Source of the DNA: Siphonodentalium dalli
Lineage: Eukaryota; Mollusca; Scaphopoda; Gadilida; Siphonodentaliidae
Assembly: GCA_032622095.1 (NCBI GenBank)
Contig: CP136065.1
Coordinates: 248,557,474-248,621,473, forward strand
DNA length: 64,000 bases
Reading direction: 5' to 3'
Below, in pieces: positions 48,701-60,475 of the stretch (positions are counted from its first letter, which is position 1; each line of letters begins with the position of its first letter). The position numbers were made by a program, and so were the translations under genes. The notes beneath the pieces are model-generated. The model saw nothing but the letters and a program-made list of their open reading frames with translations. It did no database searches and was not told the DNA's origin.

Positions 48701-49988
48701 TGTTACCAAAGGTGAACATGTACAAAGTAACCGTGAACTTGATTTGGATATTCTTGCACCATGTACACATGAAGAGGCCGATACACGGATATTTGTGGAT
48801 GCAAAACACGCAGTTATCAACCAACACAACAGCATCATAATCCAAGCCACCGAAACGGATATAGTGATTATAGCTGTAACTGTATACTCAAGTTTGAAAG
48901 CATTCGGTCATAGAAAGACATTCAGAGGGATTCCAATACATGAGATTGTTTCATCAAGGTACAACAAAATGTTATGGAATTATCTTTTTCCATGCAATTA
49001 GTAGATGCGATGTGGTATCTGCAATTCGCGGGAAAGGAAAACAGTCTGCATGGCAGGCATGGAATGTATTTCCAGAAGCTTTATCAATTTTCTCCAGTCT
49101 TGGCAATTCTCGAGTGTCCATCACAGAAAATGACATTGCAGTAATCGAGAGATTCGTTATAATAATGTACGACTGTTCAAATACACCCAATGACATTAAT
49201 GAAGCAAGACTAGACTGTTTTTGCACGGAAACAGACCGTACAATGCTATTCCACCTACAAGGTCTGCGCTGTTGCAGCATGTCAAGCGAGCCGGATACGA
49301 GGCATGGCATATATGGGGACAATCATTGGCACGTAAACCAGCTTATCCGAGTCCTGCAGATTGGGTATGGGCAGAAAATGGCAGTCACTGGGAACAATTT
49401 TGGACGGAGCTTCCACCAATTGCCAAATGTTGCAGTCAGTTGACCAAATGCTGCTGCAAGAAGGCGTATAGTGGGTGATGTACATGCTACCATATTGGGC
49501 TTCCATGCACCACTTTATGCAGTTGTTGCTGCCAAGTTTAAAAGACTCTAAGAACTGATAGTAATGAATGTGTGTAGCTATCCCAGTACCAACATAATAA
49601 ATAGTGTGAGGTTAAATTGTTTGAAATTGAATTTTTTTTTCACAATTTGAAAGTTAATTGATATAAAAATGCTAATTTTTTTAAACGAAACAGCTAATTT
49701 GTTACAATATATTGTTTTAACATACTCAGGTTGTGTTTTAATTTCAATTCAAGCTTTAGAAATGACATACGATCTCTTGTTTGAGTGATACATCGATAAA
49801 ATCCGTTAACTTTTCAAAATTCGAAAACTGACGTAGCTGAAAAAGGCGGCCATCTTAAAAATGGCGGCCATCTTGGATTTTCGCGTGGTTTGTCGAACAA
49901 TATTGTTTAGTGGCCCATACTGATCATTCGTGCCAAATTTCATGCTTGTATCACCAAGTGAACGATTTTACGCTTAGCCGCCCTACTG
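45748..49988 (+). mobile_element. Decayed DNA transposon, probably Academ-like, 4.24 kb
   Basis: The TIRs are CAGTAGGGCAGCTAAG (45748) and, reversed, CAGTAGGGCGGCTAAG (from 49988). Imperfect similarity continues for about 170 bp: GTAAAATCGTTCAxTTGGTG, ATACAAGC, GCTCGACAAACCA and AAGATGGCCGCCATTTTT. One degenerate protein gene lies inside. The superfamily is inferred from the nuclease-like motif of that protein. There is no target duplication of ordinary length; instead a 303-bp direct repeat flanks the element. Confidence 0.8.
46510..49540 (+). pseudogene. Transposon protein of the 'CTHEEADTR' family, multiply disabled
   Basis: Most of the protein reads in one plus-strand frame (46572-46901, 47037-47828, 48357-48638, 48744-48980). 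In-frame stops lie at 46899 (TGA), 47826 (TAA) and 48636 (TAG). There is a shift to another frame at about 48950-48999 and back at about 49215. Recognisable blocks in order are ...GGLHLELDALK..., FWSLVLDIELTILL, CTHEEADTRIF followed by TETDIVIIAV, FHAISRCDVVSAIRGKGKQS, and near the end IPPTRSALLQHVKRAGYEAW ... KCCCKKAYSG (Cys-rich). I know this family as a highly repeated set of uncharacterised proteins in cnidarians and molluscs. The HEEAD...TxTD block resembles the I-region of XPG/FEN1-like nucleases. Academ transposons are reported to carry such a domain, hence the tentative class. The copy cannot make an intact protein. Confidence 0.82.
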
Positions 49989-50021
49989 TTCACATTGCAG
50001 GAAACAATATCTCTTTAATTC

Positions 50022-50324
50022 TACCACATCAGGAATAGACTAACAAGGAATGTTCTTTAATGTTCCAGGCCGTCCCCAACTTTCTGAATTTGATCACTTG
50101 AATTAGTATGTATGTGGCATAACAGGCCGCATAAGAATTTTAGAGTATTTACCGACCTATTTGAACAATGGAACCGGGCCGCAATGTAATAAAAAAGAGC
50201 ATAATCTGGACCTTCAACCCACAATTCCCTTGACATATCTTACAATATCTACGTTTTTGAATGTTTTATAACCATAATGGCATTATCCATTCGTTCAGAT
50301 TAGCCACAAGTCATGAAAATGGCA
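50022..50324 (+). repeat. 303-bp direct repeat, right copy
   Basis: Partner of 45447-45749. It is separated from the right transposon terminus by 33 bp of unrelated sequence (49989-50021). Confidence 0.95.
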
Positions 50325-51079
50325 ATTTAGAAAAAAATAATAGTACAGTTTCAAAACTGCATCACTTTGCTCTAACAACGTCATATCAATTCACCAGAAC
50401 CCTCCAGCATAAGAGGACAATTTAACCATTAGTGCTTCCTCTATCCGAGGACGGGGGTCATTATTTTTCCGGTCATTATCTAGATAATACACATTTGAGC
50501 TAATTATGACTAGCAAAATAATTACCATTCGTCGAGATAATATTCAAACGACAACAAATGGTAGGCGTGCATGTGGTTTTTAATTTTGAGTAACGTTTTG
50601 AGTTATAACATGCCCCTAAGGTTTTATCCAGTTAGTTTTTAAATTTGCTATAGCATGCTTAAGCATAACCAAAAAAAATTAAAAAAAAACAAACAAAAAT
50701 CTAAATTGTTTTTTGTTTTTATTTTTTTAGGGCCGATTTTACATGCAGTAAATTAGGGCCGATGAGATCTGCCCCTGGCACTGAAAGGGTTAAACGAATT
50801 AATTGATTATTGATGAGCCAGCGAAAGTTCAAGAGTACATAGGTCTCCTTTTACGGACGTCATTGTGACTCATGTTCCAGTTACTTTCTGTTGTTAGGCA
50901 AATGGACGAGTAATATCAAAACATAAACAATGGCATTAATTCCACTACTATTATTCCATGACGCTTATATCAACCAACATTAAAGGGGTCTGTACACTAA
51001 ATTCGACCCTTTTTGGGAACATCTCCTATTATACTCAACAGAATATATGCAACAAATGAATGAATTTGAAGCCTTGATA
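50325..51079. other. No gene; half of a TTAA element at about 50740-50793
   Basis: GGCCGATTTTACATGCAG...GGCACTGAAAGGGTTAA (ending 50793) matches the right end of the TTAA element at 51238-51438. The rest is ordinary. Confidence 0.5.
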
Positions 51080-51232
51080 AGTGCAAAATACACTCGTGTG
51101 CTCTATGAATGATACAAAAAACATGGTAATTATAAAGAAAATGTATTTATGACTCCAGTCATTTGTTCATTTTCATTATAATTACCATGTTGTTTGCAGT
51201 GTTCATAGAGCACATGAGTGTATTTTGCACTA
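51080..51232. repeat. Inverted repeat, arms about 60 bp
   Basis: GTGCAAAATACACTCGTGTG...CATGGTAATTATAA on the left pairs with TTATAATTACCATG...CATGAGTGTATTTTGCAC on the right. Confidence 0.85.
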
Positions 51233-51237
51233 ATCCA

Positions 51238-51438
51238 TTAACCCTTTCTGTGCCAAGTCCGATTTTTGTATCAACCCTTATTTCCTTGATCATTTTTCAA
51301 AGTTATTGATTATAATAATGTGATACATTTATGGAAAGAGCTCTTAGAGCTTAGAGCTTATTATAATCAATAAATTTGAAAAATGATCAAGGAAATATGG
51401 TTTGATACAAAAATCGGACTTGGCATTGAAAGGGTTAA
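51238..51438. mobile_element. piggyBac-like MITE, 201 bp including TTAA
   Basis: TTAA at both ends (51238-51241, 51435-51438). Ends CCCTTTCTGTGCCAAGTCCG and, reversed, CCCTTTCAATGCCAAGTCCG. The element is almost a full palindrome (TTGATCATTTTTCAAAGTTA inverted on the other side). Confidence 0.87.
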
Positions 51439-51514
51439 TTGCGTCATTTATGGGTCTTCCTCTTGAATGGTTTTCGGCATTTCAACAAGTCTGGGAATTA
51501 CAGTAATGTTCTAA

Positions 51515-51750
51515 GTAATCGACTTCTTAACCACAGCAGAATTACATGTATGGGTAACTTTTCAGGATTTAGTCGGAAATATGGCTTGTTGCCATTCATC
51601 GGAAATATGGGTAACTTTTCAGGATTTAGTCGGAAATATGGCTTGTTGCCATTCATCGGAAATCTCTCCCCGAGAGCTTTCCGATGAATGGCAACAAGCC
51701 ATATTTCCGACTAAATCCTGAAAAGTTACCCATAATTCTGCTGTGGTTAA
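51515..51750. repeat. Inverted repeat with a tandemly doubled left arm
   Basis: The left side carries ATGGGTAACTTTTCAGGATT ... CATTCATCGGAAAT twice (about 51550 and 51607). The right side (51677-51750) is the complement of one such unit, and CTTAACCACAGCAGAATTA pairs at the outer ends. Confidence 0.88.
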
Positions 51751-51808
51751 GAACTCTATGAACGATGTAAATACATGGTAATTATAATGAAACATTAACA
51801 CTGAGTGT

Positions 51809-51905
51809 CAGGTAGTCAGGGAACCCCCACTAAAACAAACCCCACAGGTAGTCAGGGAACCCCCACTAAAAAAACCACAGGTAGTCAGGGAACCGCCACT
51901 ATAAA
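51809..51905. repeat. CAGGTAGTCAGGGAACCCCC tandem repeat, three units
   Basis: Units of about 31-38 bp with variable A runs; first of two blocks. The second block is at 52162-52470. Confidence 0.92.
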
Positions 51906-51907
51906 GA

Positions 51908-52110
51908 TTCTGCTTGGTTCAAAGAACATATGTTCCAAGTTTCATGCTTTAGTCCGGCCAGCATCACCAAATTCGCCCTCTGGGCACCTCATTCTGCTTA
52001 CACCTCAGCAGAATGAGGTTCCCAGAGGGTGAATTTGGTGATGCTAGCCCGCTATGCGGGGTAGCATCACTAAATTCACCCTCTGGGGACCTCATTCTGC
52101 AAATGACACT
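51908..52110. repeat. Palindromic CCTCATTCTGC element
   Basis: GCACCTCATTCTGCTTA and AGCAGAATGAGGTTCCCAGA face each other. CATCACCAAATTCGCCCTCT then pairs with AGAGGGTGAATTTGGTGATG, and a third copy follows in direct orientation to about 52100. Related ends are at 2048-2268. Confidence 0.8.
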
Positions 52111-52161
52111 ATGAACGATGTAAATACATGGTAATTATCATGAAACATTAACACTGAGTGT

Positions 52162-52470
52162 CAGGTAGTCAGGGAACCCCCACTAAAAACCCCCACAGGT
52201 AGTCAGGGAACCTCCACTAAAAAAAACCCACAGGTAGTCGGGGAACCCCCACTAAAAAAAAAACCCCACAGGTAGTCAGGGAACCTCCACTAAAAAAACC
52301 CCACAGGTAGTCAGGGAACCTCCACTAAAAAAAACCCACAGGTAGTCAGGGAACCTCCACTAAAAAAAACCCACAGGTAGTCAGGGAACCCCCACTAAAA
52401 AAACCCACAGGTAGTCAGGGAACCCCAACTAAAAAAACCCACAGGTAGTCAGGGAACCCCCGCTAAAACA
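52162..52470. repeat. CAGGTAGTCAGGGAACCxCC tandem repeat, about nine units
   Basis: Same unit as 51809-51905, with A runs varying from four to nine. Flanks on both sides (GAACGATGTAAATACATGGT before; TTCTGCTTGGTTCAAAGAAC after) are also shared with the first block, so the whole cassette was duplicated. Confidence 0.93.
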
Positions 52471-54416
52471 TTCTGCTTGGTTCAAAGAACATATGTTCCA
52501 AGTTTCATGCTTTAGTCCGGCCAGTCACGATATGTTTGATAACCCACTGGACAACTATAGTATGGGCTATGTATTGCAGCTATCACACCGAGTGTTGTGA
52601 TGCTTCGCTGATGTATTTTGGGACAAAACCAGCATTTTGATAGATGTTTTCAACATTTTTGAGCTGTTTGTAAGGTTAAAATGATATAATTCCACCAAAC
52701 TCAATCAGTGATACGTTTTCAATTGATAAGTATCCTTCCTTTATTGGAGAATATATTACCATAGGATAGTTCCAAACTCTGTAGGCTCTACCATTTGCAA
52801 AAACATGGATTACAAAAACATGGATTACAAAATCTCCACAAAAAATCTGAAGACACAATGAACCGATCTAAGATTCTTAATCGGCTGATGCTGGAGATAT
52901 CATATTCCAAGTTCCATCTGATTCGGAGACAAAAACAAATTTCGTGCCACGGACCGCCCTCTCCCCAGACCTGCAATACTGAACCGAACCTGTCCAATTT
53001 TGGCACACTACTTACACTCTTTATTCCGGACATATCGACGTATGCCACGACCTCTCATGTTGGACCGTTTCGGAGTTGTGATCGCAAGCAGTTTGTCCGT
53101 AATAACTTTGAAGTCACGTAACTCGGGCATTTTCCAATGGATTTTCGAAATTATTTAAGTTTCTTAATCTGCTGCTGCTGTAGATGTTACATTGGCACAT
53201 TTGTGCACTGTCTTGCGCTCTTTCTTCCGGTCACATCGGAGTGTGATACGACCTTCAATGTTTGATAATTTCAGAGGAGTTGCGGTCGCAATTTGATCAG
53301 CCCAAAACGCGAATTTCAAGGACCCACAACTCTAGTGCTTCTAATCCGATTTCAAAAATCTTGTATGTTGTATGATTAACTTCGTTCACGGAATCCATAC
53401 ACCCGAATAGAACAACTTTTCGTAAAGGATTTTTTTTTTAATTTCGCCCCCACCCAATGTTGAAATATAAGACTGACGCTGTCAATATTTCGTTCTGGGA
53501 CTGAATCGACAATGACCAACACGACTGTGAACAGCACATTCAGTTATCTCTAAAGATAAGGGAGAACAGCTGAGTACAATCAATTTGAGGTGTGCCTATT
53601 TATGGGAGGTAACTCCGCATGGAAAACGCGGACACAAATTTGATGCCCGTGGCCAGTAGGGCATATCGAGTTGCGCATACGGTCCAATTTTTGTTGCTCT
53701 GATCCTTATAATTTCCGAGAGAATAACATTACTTTTTTTCTCAGAAAAATGGAGATAATTACGCGGGGAAAACGCGGACAATATTCCTCATATGCTGGCT
53801 ATTAGTTAGAACTCATTAGCCCCAATATACGTACAAACTTTGAAACATTAGGCCGAAATCGGGATACCTTCATTTTCAGTAGCCCTTAGATGCCTACATT
53901 TCCTAGAGATTTCGCGTTCTTATTGCCATTAGTTTCTGAGTATTTCCAATTAAACAGAAAACGGCTGCATTAGAAAAACATTTTACTTCCTTGGTTACAC
54001 CATGGAAGCATAATAAAAAGCAAACAGCTTTGAAAGACAGAACGACAAATGAGTCCCGAGCTCCACGAACGAACGAACGAATGAATCAGTTGTATAGAAT
54101 TGTCCACATATAAATTGTTAAGTGTTTGTATTTGCGATATAAACGTTTCGCCACATAATCGCATGGTTATTTTATAATGTTACCAAACCCTACCATACAC
54201 GAGAAAGATGTAACAATGTTCATTCTACATGCATGTTGTCGTATGTCTAGTATTTTTGGTCGACACGTACATATATCATCGCCAAAATGTGTGCATGTCG
54301 GTTTTGTGGCATTTAAACGCATTTCCATGTTGACGATGTATCGATTTCTTTTAGGGGAGGACTCAATCACCAAAAATGTCCTCGGATTCGTATAGGTATT
54401 AAGGTATAGCACCAAC
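52471..54416. other. No gene; diverged tandem duplication at 52860-53350
   Basis: 52860-53140 and 53150-53350 share a similar word order (CTTAATCxGCTGxTGCTGxAGAT, GCACACT/CTTxCxCTCTTT, CCGGxCATATCG, CGACCTxxxATGTT). This indicates an old duplication of about 285 bp. Otherwise the intron of the EGF gene shows nothing. Confidence 0.5.
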
Positions 54417-54530
54417 CTGTTTGACAGTCAGGTCCCGTATAACCAGCCACGCATGCGCAGGTGTACTCATTTCCCGCCCGGGAACATGTACCTCCATTTT
54501 CGCACGGTTGGATCATACACTGATCAATAC
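54417..54530 (-). CDS. EGF-like exon of the EGF-repeat gene (upstream exon)
   Basis: A 114-bp exon with acceptor TTTTTCAG (54531-54538) and donor CAG/GTTGGT at 54417/54416; phase 1-1. It encodes one EGF module: GIDQC...PCENGGTC...[14 protein letters not shown], with six cysteines in EGF spacing. CENGGTC fits the O-fucosylation consensus C-x4-[ST]-C, and the GYTGPDC ending is standard. Its first loop (CMIQPC) lacks the serine for O-glucose, and DQC with no leading D-x-N/D makes calcium binding less certain. Same strand and phase as the exon at 35905-36021, so the two can be spliced directly in frame. Other exons must lie outside the window on both sides. Confidence 0.88.
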
Positions 54531-54806
54531 CTGAAAAATATATTACCACTTAAATTGTAGAGTGAAAAGTCGAAAGACTTGGTTTACAGAGATATTTAGT
54601 TATGCTGATGAGAATCGGTATGTTTGGTTATATGTGTCAGATTTATACAAGATGGCACGCAAAATGGCAACCAAGATGACACTGGAAAATGGGGAAAACA
54701 ACATGGAGCATAATTCTGCTAACTTAAAGTTACGTATACATCATATATTATTCGGTGCAAGATATATGAACCATCAGTCTCTGAACAGATGCCACCCGAT
54801 GGTATG
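54531..54806. other. No gene recognised
   Basis: Intron sequence upstream (on minus) of the exon at 54417-54530. Confidence 0.4.
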
Positions 54807-54965
54807 ATTGGATTGGATTGGATTGTTTATTTGCACAAATTTAAATACATAATACAAAAACATAATCATATATCCTGAGCATTACAGGAGCGGCATGGCC
54901 AACACAGACTGTCTTCCTGCCGCCCCTTACACAATAGAGAATAAGTAGGTGGCGATCATATTGTT
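54807..54965 (-). mobile_element. LINE 3' end with (AATCC)n tail
   Basis: On minus the sequence runs GGGGCGGCAGGAAGACAG ... TTTGTGCAAATAAACAATCC and ends in a short AATCC pentamer array (54807-54829). An AATAAA followed by a short tandem tail is how many CR1/L2-type LINEs end. No ORF portion is recognised, so the class is tentative. Confidence 0.45.
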
Positions 54966-55214
54966 GTGCGACAATCGAGATGAAGATTAGCTATGGTTGA
55001 GAGAATTTGTTACACGTTATGATTGTACTTCAAATGGTAACCATATTTAAACTAAGGCGGGGTGATTGTATTGACTAAACAACGCAAATATTAAGAAATA
55101 AAACGGATTAAGAGCATTTTAAAGAGCGTTTTTATTTAAAAGATATAAAAATCGAATTTAAAGAGAGCTTTTTAAAGAGCATTTCTCTAGAGCCTTTTTA
55201 CCAAAGAGGTTATT
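54966..55214. other. No gene; AAAGAGC(G/A)TTTT words
   Basis: AAAGAGC-TTTTT motifs repeat loosely four to five times at 55120-55210. Confidence 0.4.
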
Positions 55215-55732
55215 TTAAAGGCCCACTTAATTTTCGAGTCGCCGATTATTATTTTTTATAGTGCCTTGATATACGGTTTTAATAACAATCTATGCCATAA
55301 AATATGATTAAAATACTATAATTCATCACTATTTGAAACATCTGTGTCTCAGAAGATGCCCACAGAGAAATAGAAAACTGCTGAAGACTTCCCCCCTCTG
55401 GCATCCAGAATGCAACAGAATTAAAACTTTTTCAATGAAAGAGGAAGAACTATATCTTTAATATATAGAGTTATTCCCCCTGCATTGAAAATAATACTGA
55501 TATTTACTTCAACCTTGATGACAAAACGCATTCGCAACTCAACAAAAACAACATGTCCACAGTTTATTACACCGGATAAGTTGATAATACAATGTTTTTG
55601 AGCTTCCTCTTTCAAATAGTATATAATATCGCATATATTTTATATAAAATGATCTGGGGGTTCATGGTATATAATATGGCATATATTTTATATAATGTAA
55701 TCTGGGGGTTCGAATATTAAGTGGGCCTTTAA
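55215..55732. mobile_element. TTAA MITE (GGCCCACTTAATTTTCGA family), complete copy 5
   Basis: TTAA at 55215-55218 and 55729-55732. Ends AGGCCCACTTAATTTTCGAG and, reversed, AGGCCCACTTAATATTCGAA. The terminal right segment (GTATATAATATxGCATATAT...TCTGGGGGTTC) is duplicated in tandem (about 55618 and 55667). Confidence 0.9.
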
Positions 55733-57069
55733 GACCACCAATATGTGACTTTGGTGACTTTTTACTATTTCAGTAAAATCCGTAATTAAGTCGACTGTAC
55801 ACTCTATATACGACGACGACACAAAATTGACAAATTGTTCAGAATTCTAATGTCATCAGACAACGTGTGCTGGTTACAGTTGCGATCAAAATTTATCACT
55901 GAAAGCAATTGGGGAGTGTTGAGGTTTGATCACGATGTCGTGGTGACATCACGTATTGTAAGCATATGTCACTTTACCACGCAGAATGTTCTGACGTGTA
56001 ACCTTGCATAATTAGGAGTGATTTATGCGACCAGATTCAGTAATAAACAAACTTATGGGTCAAATGGCTCAGTAATAGTGTCCAATATAAAGTCTAACAG
56101 TGAATGCAAACCGAGACCGAAGTGTTATGATGTGGTTACCAATTGATTTAGGATAAATGATAATTGATAATAACAGGTGATAAATGTTTAACCATTTCTG
56201 TACTGCATACTCATTGGTGAGTGGTTATTACTTTGGACATGTTCAGATATGTTTCAATTTTGTAAAAATACATTGACAGGTTCAAGTCTGAGTTTATTGT
56301 TAGGGACCACATTCTGCTTAGGCTTCATCTGCTATGGAAGACATAGACAATTGATATTGGGTTCCAATAAGATCAATTAGAAAATGTTGTAAAATCGTAA
56401 TAAAAAGTATGCAATTTTTCGACCAAAAACTTGTTTGGGGAGGGGTAGCTAAAATTCAGTATCTCGCAAACCGTTCAAAATTTCTATTAACTGTTTGCTA
56501 CGTATGCTTAGCACATGACTACTACACCATAAATATTTCGACATTATCGCAATATCCGTTGGAATGATAATGTTTGAAAAAACAATTTCTGTGAATAAAA
56601 AAAACGATTTTTTCAGCAAAAAATAATTGTTTCGGTTCCAAATGGCAGGAAAATCCAAATTAACCAAAACAATTTCCCTACCAAGTAGAGATATGCTATG
56701 ATGTAGTAATGTTAACACCGACAATGTTGGCAAATAAGTTAGGGCTTAGCCACAGGGCTCGCCTGGCCAAAATGTCTGGAAAAAGTCACTGGTGGGGCAT
56801 CATTCATCATCGATTTGACAATAGTCACCACCTATTCCGTTATTTTTCCCTATCATTTTCGTCAACGGTATATATTTCTCCTTCAAAACAATTTGGTTTC
56901 AACTTCTTCTACCGTGGGTAGTGGTGCCCGACCACTTATGGCGTTTGGCCGCTGCACTATCTCGCATATGACCATGTATACAACACACAGACTACTGGCA
57001 TCTGGTCGACAGCAGTTTCATGTCATTTCACATCACGCGACAAAGAGATACCGTTTAATTGATTGCAGA
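55733..57069. other. No gene recognised
   Basis: No convincing coding signal. The frames at 56449-56733 and 56815-57126 have no domain that I can name. Confidence 0.4.
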
Positions 57070-57500
57070 TGTGTTCAGCCTTCCAGACCCAGTTACAACA
57101 ACAACAACAACAACATGTTTTATTGATAACAGGTAATTCTGCATGCATTAACATCGATTTTGTACTACAAACATATTTGGTATAAGCAACACGTGACATA
57201 CTATATAATGTATACGGCTCAGTAGTTATCTGGACATCACAAGAATAAAGAATTTGAACGGCTTCCGAGATCTTGGATTTTAGCTGCTGCTCTCCCGAAC
57301 ACGTTTTGGTCGGAAAAATACATTTTATGATAACGACAGCACACTGTTTTTTTTTATTTTAATGGCAATTATGATTCATGTGATGAAAACCGGTTCCGTA
57401 GACACCACGAGAGTGGCTAAAATGTCAGCCTTCCAAACCCCCAGTTACAACAACACCACATTTTATTTGTAACATGCATGTAATTTTATATTAATATACA
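57070..57500. repeat. About 355-bp direct duplication
   Basis: CAGCCTTCCAGACCCAGTTA-CAACAACAACA at about 57077 recurs as CAGCCTTCCAAACCCCCAGT-TACAACAACACC at about 57428. The following GTAA..CTGCATGCAT-like words are also shared. Confidence 0.6.
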
Positions 57501-60141
57501 GCGACTTTGTAGAACTGAAGTCTTTGTTATACACGACACATAATATATAAATAAAATGGATATTGTGTTGTTAGCTCAAACCCGTTCTATGTTTTGGTAC
57601 CCACAACACTATAAGAAGTATTGAACACACCACGAACTGAAAGGATAACATCAATATTAACCGATGGTGGGGACAAAGGATAGTTATGTAAGGAAATATA
57701 CAATGTTTATGGATCGGTTGGTTCCCGAGATAGTGTGGCACTTTTCAAAACACTCAACCCGATTTTAAAACCTGAACACAATACGAACTGAATTTATGTG
57801 CTCTCTATATTAACTGAGAGTGTGAACAAAAGGTAGTTCAATCAGGGAATACATAATTTATACGGGTGGCTTCTTTCCCATAATACGTGTCGCTCTGCAC
57901 AAGGCCGCTGATAAACAAGAAAGACGAATTTGCCGTTTTGAGGACCCCTACCCAATTGAAGCGGTAAAGTTGAAAACATCACGGACTGAAAGGATTGTTC
58001 TCCATATTGAATTGGATTGTGGCCAAAGCTAGGGTAGTATAGTATCAGACATACAAAATGTTTATGGATGGCTGGTTCCCGAAAGCCTTTGACACTTTAC
58101 AAAAAGTGGATGGCAAATGACATGCTGCAAAGGCGAATATGTTTTGTAGGACCCCTTAACCCATTTAAACTCTTGAACACAACATGCACTGAAGTTTTTT
58201 AATAATAACAGACAATGTGAACGAAATGTAGTGCTATCAGGGAATATACAAATTATATGTATAGTTTGGTTCCCGAATTCCCAGGGTACTTTATAAAAAG
58301 ACGACTGACAAATAACAAAGCTGAATTGTCTTAGATTTGAGGCCTCTACACCATTCAAAGCCTTAAACCCACCTCGAACTGAAAGGATATGCTCCAAATA
58401 TTAACAGAGGGTGTAGACAAATGATGGTTATATCAGGAAATAGACATTGTTAATGGATGGGTTGGTTCCCGAATGTCTGGGACACTTTACAAAAATCCGC
58501 CAGCAAACGAGAAAGGCGAATTCTCACTGGTTTGGGGACCGCTTAACTTATTTGAACTCTTGAACACACCATGGACTGAAGTTATATTCTCTCAAAAGTA
58601 GATGAGTGTGTGAATGAAAGGTAATGCTATCAAACATGCAATTATGAAATGCTATGAGTGGTTCGCCCCCACCCCCGAAACCTGGGGCATTTCACACAAA
58701 GCGGCTGGTCAATATGAACTGCGAATGTTCTATGTTTTGAGGATCCCACTTGAAGTCTTAAACACGCCATGAACTGAAAAGATGTGCTCTCATTTTAACT
58801 GAAGGTGTGGACAAATAGCAGTGTTATGAGGAAATACACATCTGTTATGAGCAAGATGGTTCCCGAAAGCCTATGTCACTTTACGACAAGCGGTGGGCAA
58901 ACGATAGAGGTTAATTCTCAATGTAATCCTCACCATCCCTATCTGAAGTCTTGAACATACCAATAGCTGAATGGATATGCCATCAATAGCATTGTGTACG
59001 AATTGTTGTTCTATCAAAATAGATGCAATGTTTAATAATATGTTGGTTCACGAAAGCAGATGACAAACGATAAAGGCGAATTGTGACTGTTTTGAGGGAC
59101 CGCCTAGCACATGCCTAGTATCACGAACCATCACGAACTGAATTGATGTGCTCCCAATGTCAAACGACGGTGTGGACAAATGGCTATTCAAAAGGCAATA
59201 CACAATTGTTATAGATGTGTTAGTACCCGACAGCCAGGGGCACTTTACAAAAAGCGGCTGACAAATACAAAATGCGATTTTTCAATGTTTTAGGACCGAA
59301 TATCCAATTTGAAGACTAGAACACAACACGAGCTGAAAATATATTCTCAATATTAACTGAGTCTGTGGACAATGGGTAGTTGTATAAGAAAGTCTACAAT
59401 TTATATAGATGGATTGGGTCAAGAAAACATGAGCACTTGACGACAAGTGGCTGGCAATAAGAAAGGCAAAATATCTGTTTTGAGGAACCTCTACCCTATT
59501 CGAAGTCTTGAAGACACCACATGGTGAAATGATATATACTGAGGATGTGACCAACGGTTAGTTTTTATCTGGATATACACACCATGTATGTGTTGGTTCC
59601 CGAAAGTCTGCACCATGTGCAGACTTCACAACAAGCGGCTGTCAAATAATAAAGGCTAATTTTTATGTACCCCTATACCATATTTGAAGTCTTGAACACA
59701 TCACATTCTGAAGGGATTGTGCTCTCAATATAAACATAGGTTGTGGCCGAATTGCTAATCTACCAGGCGCTATACGGTATATAAGGCTGTGATTGTTATT
59801 TTCCGACAGCCTGGGACACTTTTCAAAAAGAGGCTGGCAAATAAATGAAATGCAATTTTAACTGTTTTTGTGACCACCTACGCTATTTTGTGTCATGAAA
59901 ACACCATGAACTGAAGGGATATGCTCTCTGTTTAACTGAAGGTGTGGACAGAGGGCAGTTCTATCAGGAAGTTAACAATTTATATGGATGGGTTGGTTCC
60001 TGAATCCTGGGAGTCTGTGGCACTGTCTTTACAATAATCGGCTGGAAAATACGAAAGGCGAATTGTCACTGTTTTTGGGACCCCATACCCTATTTGAAAT
60101 TTTGAACATACCACGAGCTGAAACTATATGCTATACATTTA

Positions 60142-60287
60142 GGAGATAAACGTACCCTGTTCAGTTGTACATTCTGGGATTCGAGCATGAAAACAGTTTG
60201 TGAAGAAGCCGGCTTGTCGGCGAGTTCACAAACTGTTTTCGTGCTCGAATCCCAGAATGTACAACGGAACAGGGTACGTTTATCTCC
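60142..60287. repeat. Palindrome, arms about 62 bp
   Basis: GGAGATAAACGTACCCTGTT...CAAACTGTTTTC with its reverse complement; spacer of about 20 bp (GAAGCCGGCTTGTCGGCGAG). Only a few mismatches. It sits in the insertion within the array of about 190-bp units. Confidence 0.92.
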
Positions 60288-60475
60288 ATTGTAATTCAAT
60301 CTAGCAAGGAATTTGCAAAAAAACTGTATAAAAAGTATCATGTAGTCATTTTCATGACACGAATATAAACTTTAATTTTGCCGTTGTCACCGTGCACAAT
60401 TCGTTGGGTTTGTTCATTGCGTTACTCGGACCACTGGTCCGTAACATTTTCCTGTGGGGCGGGTTGGCTCGTTTC

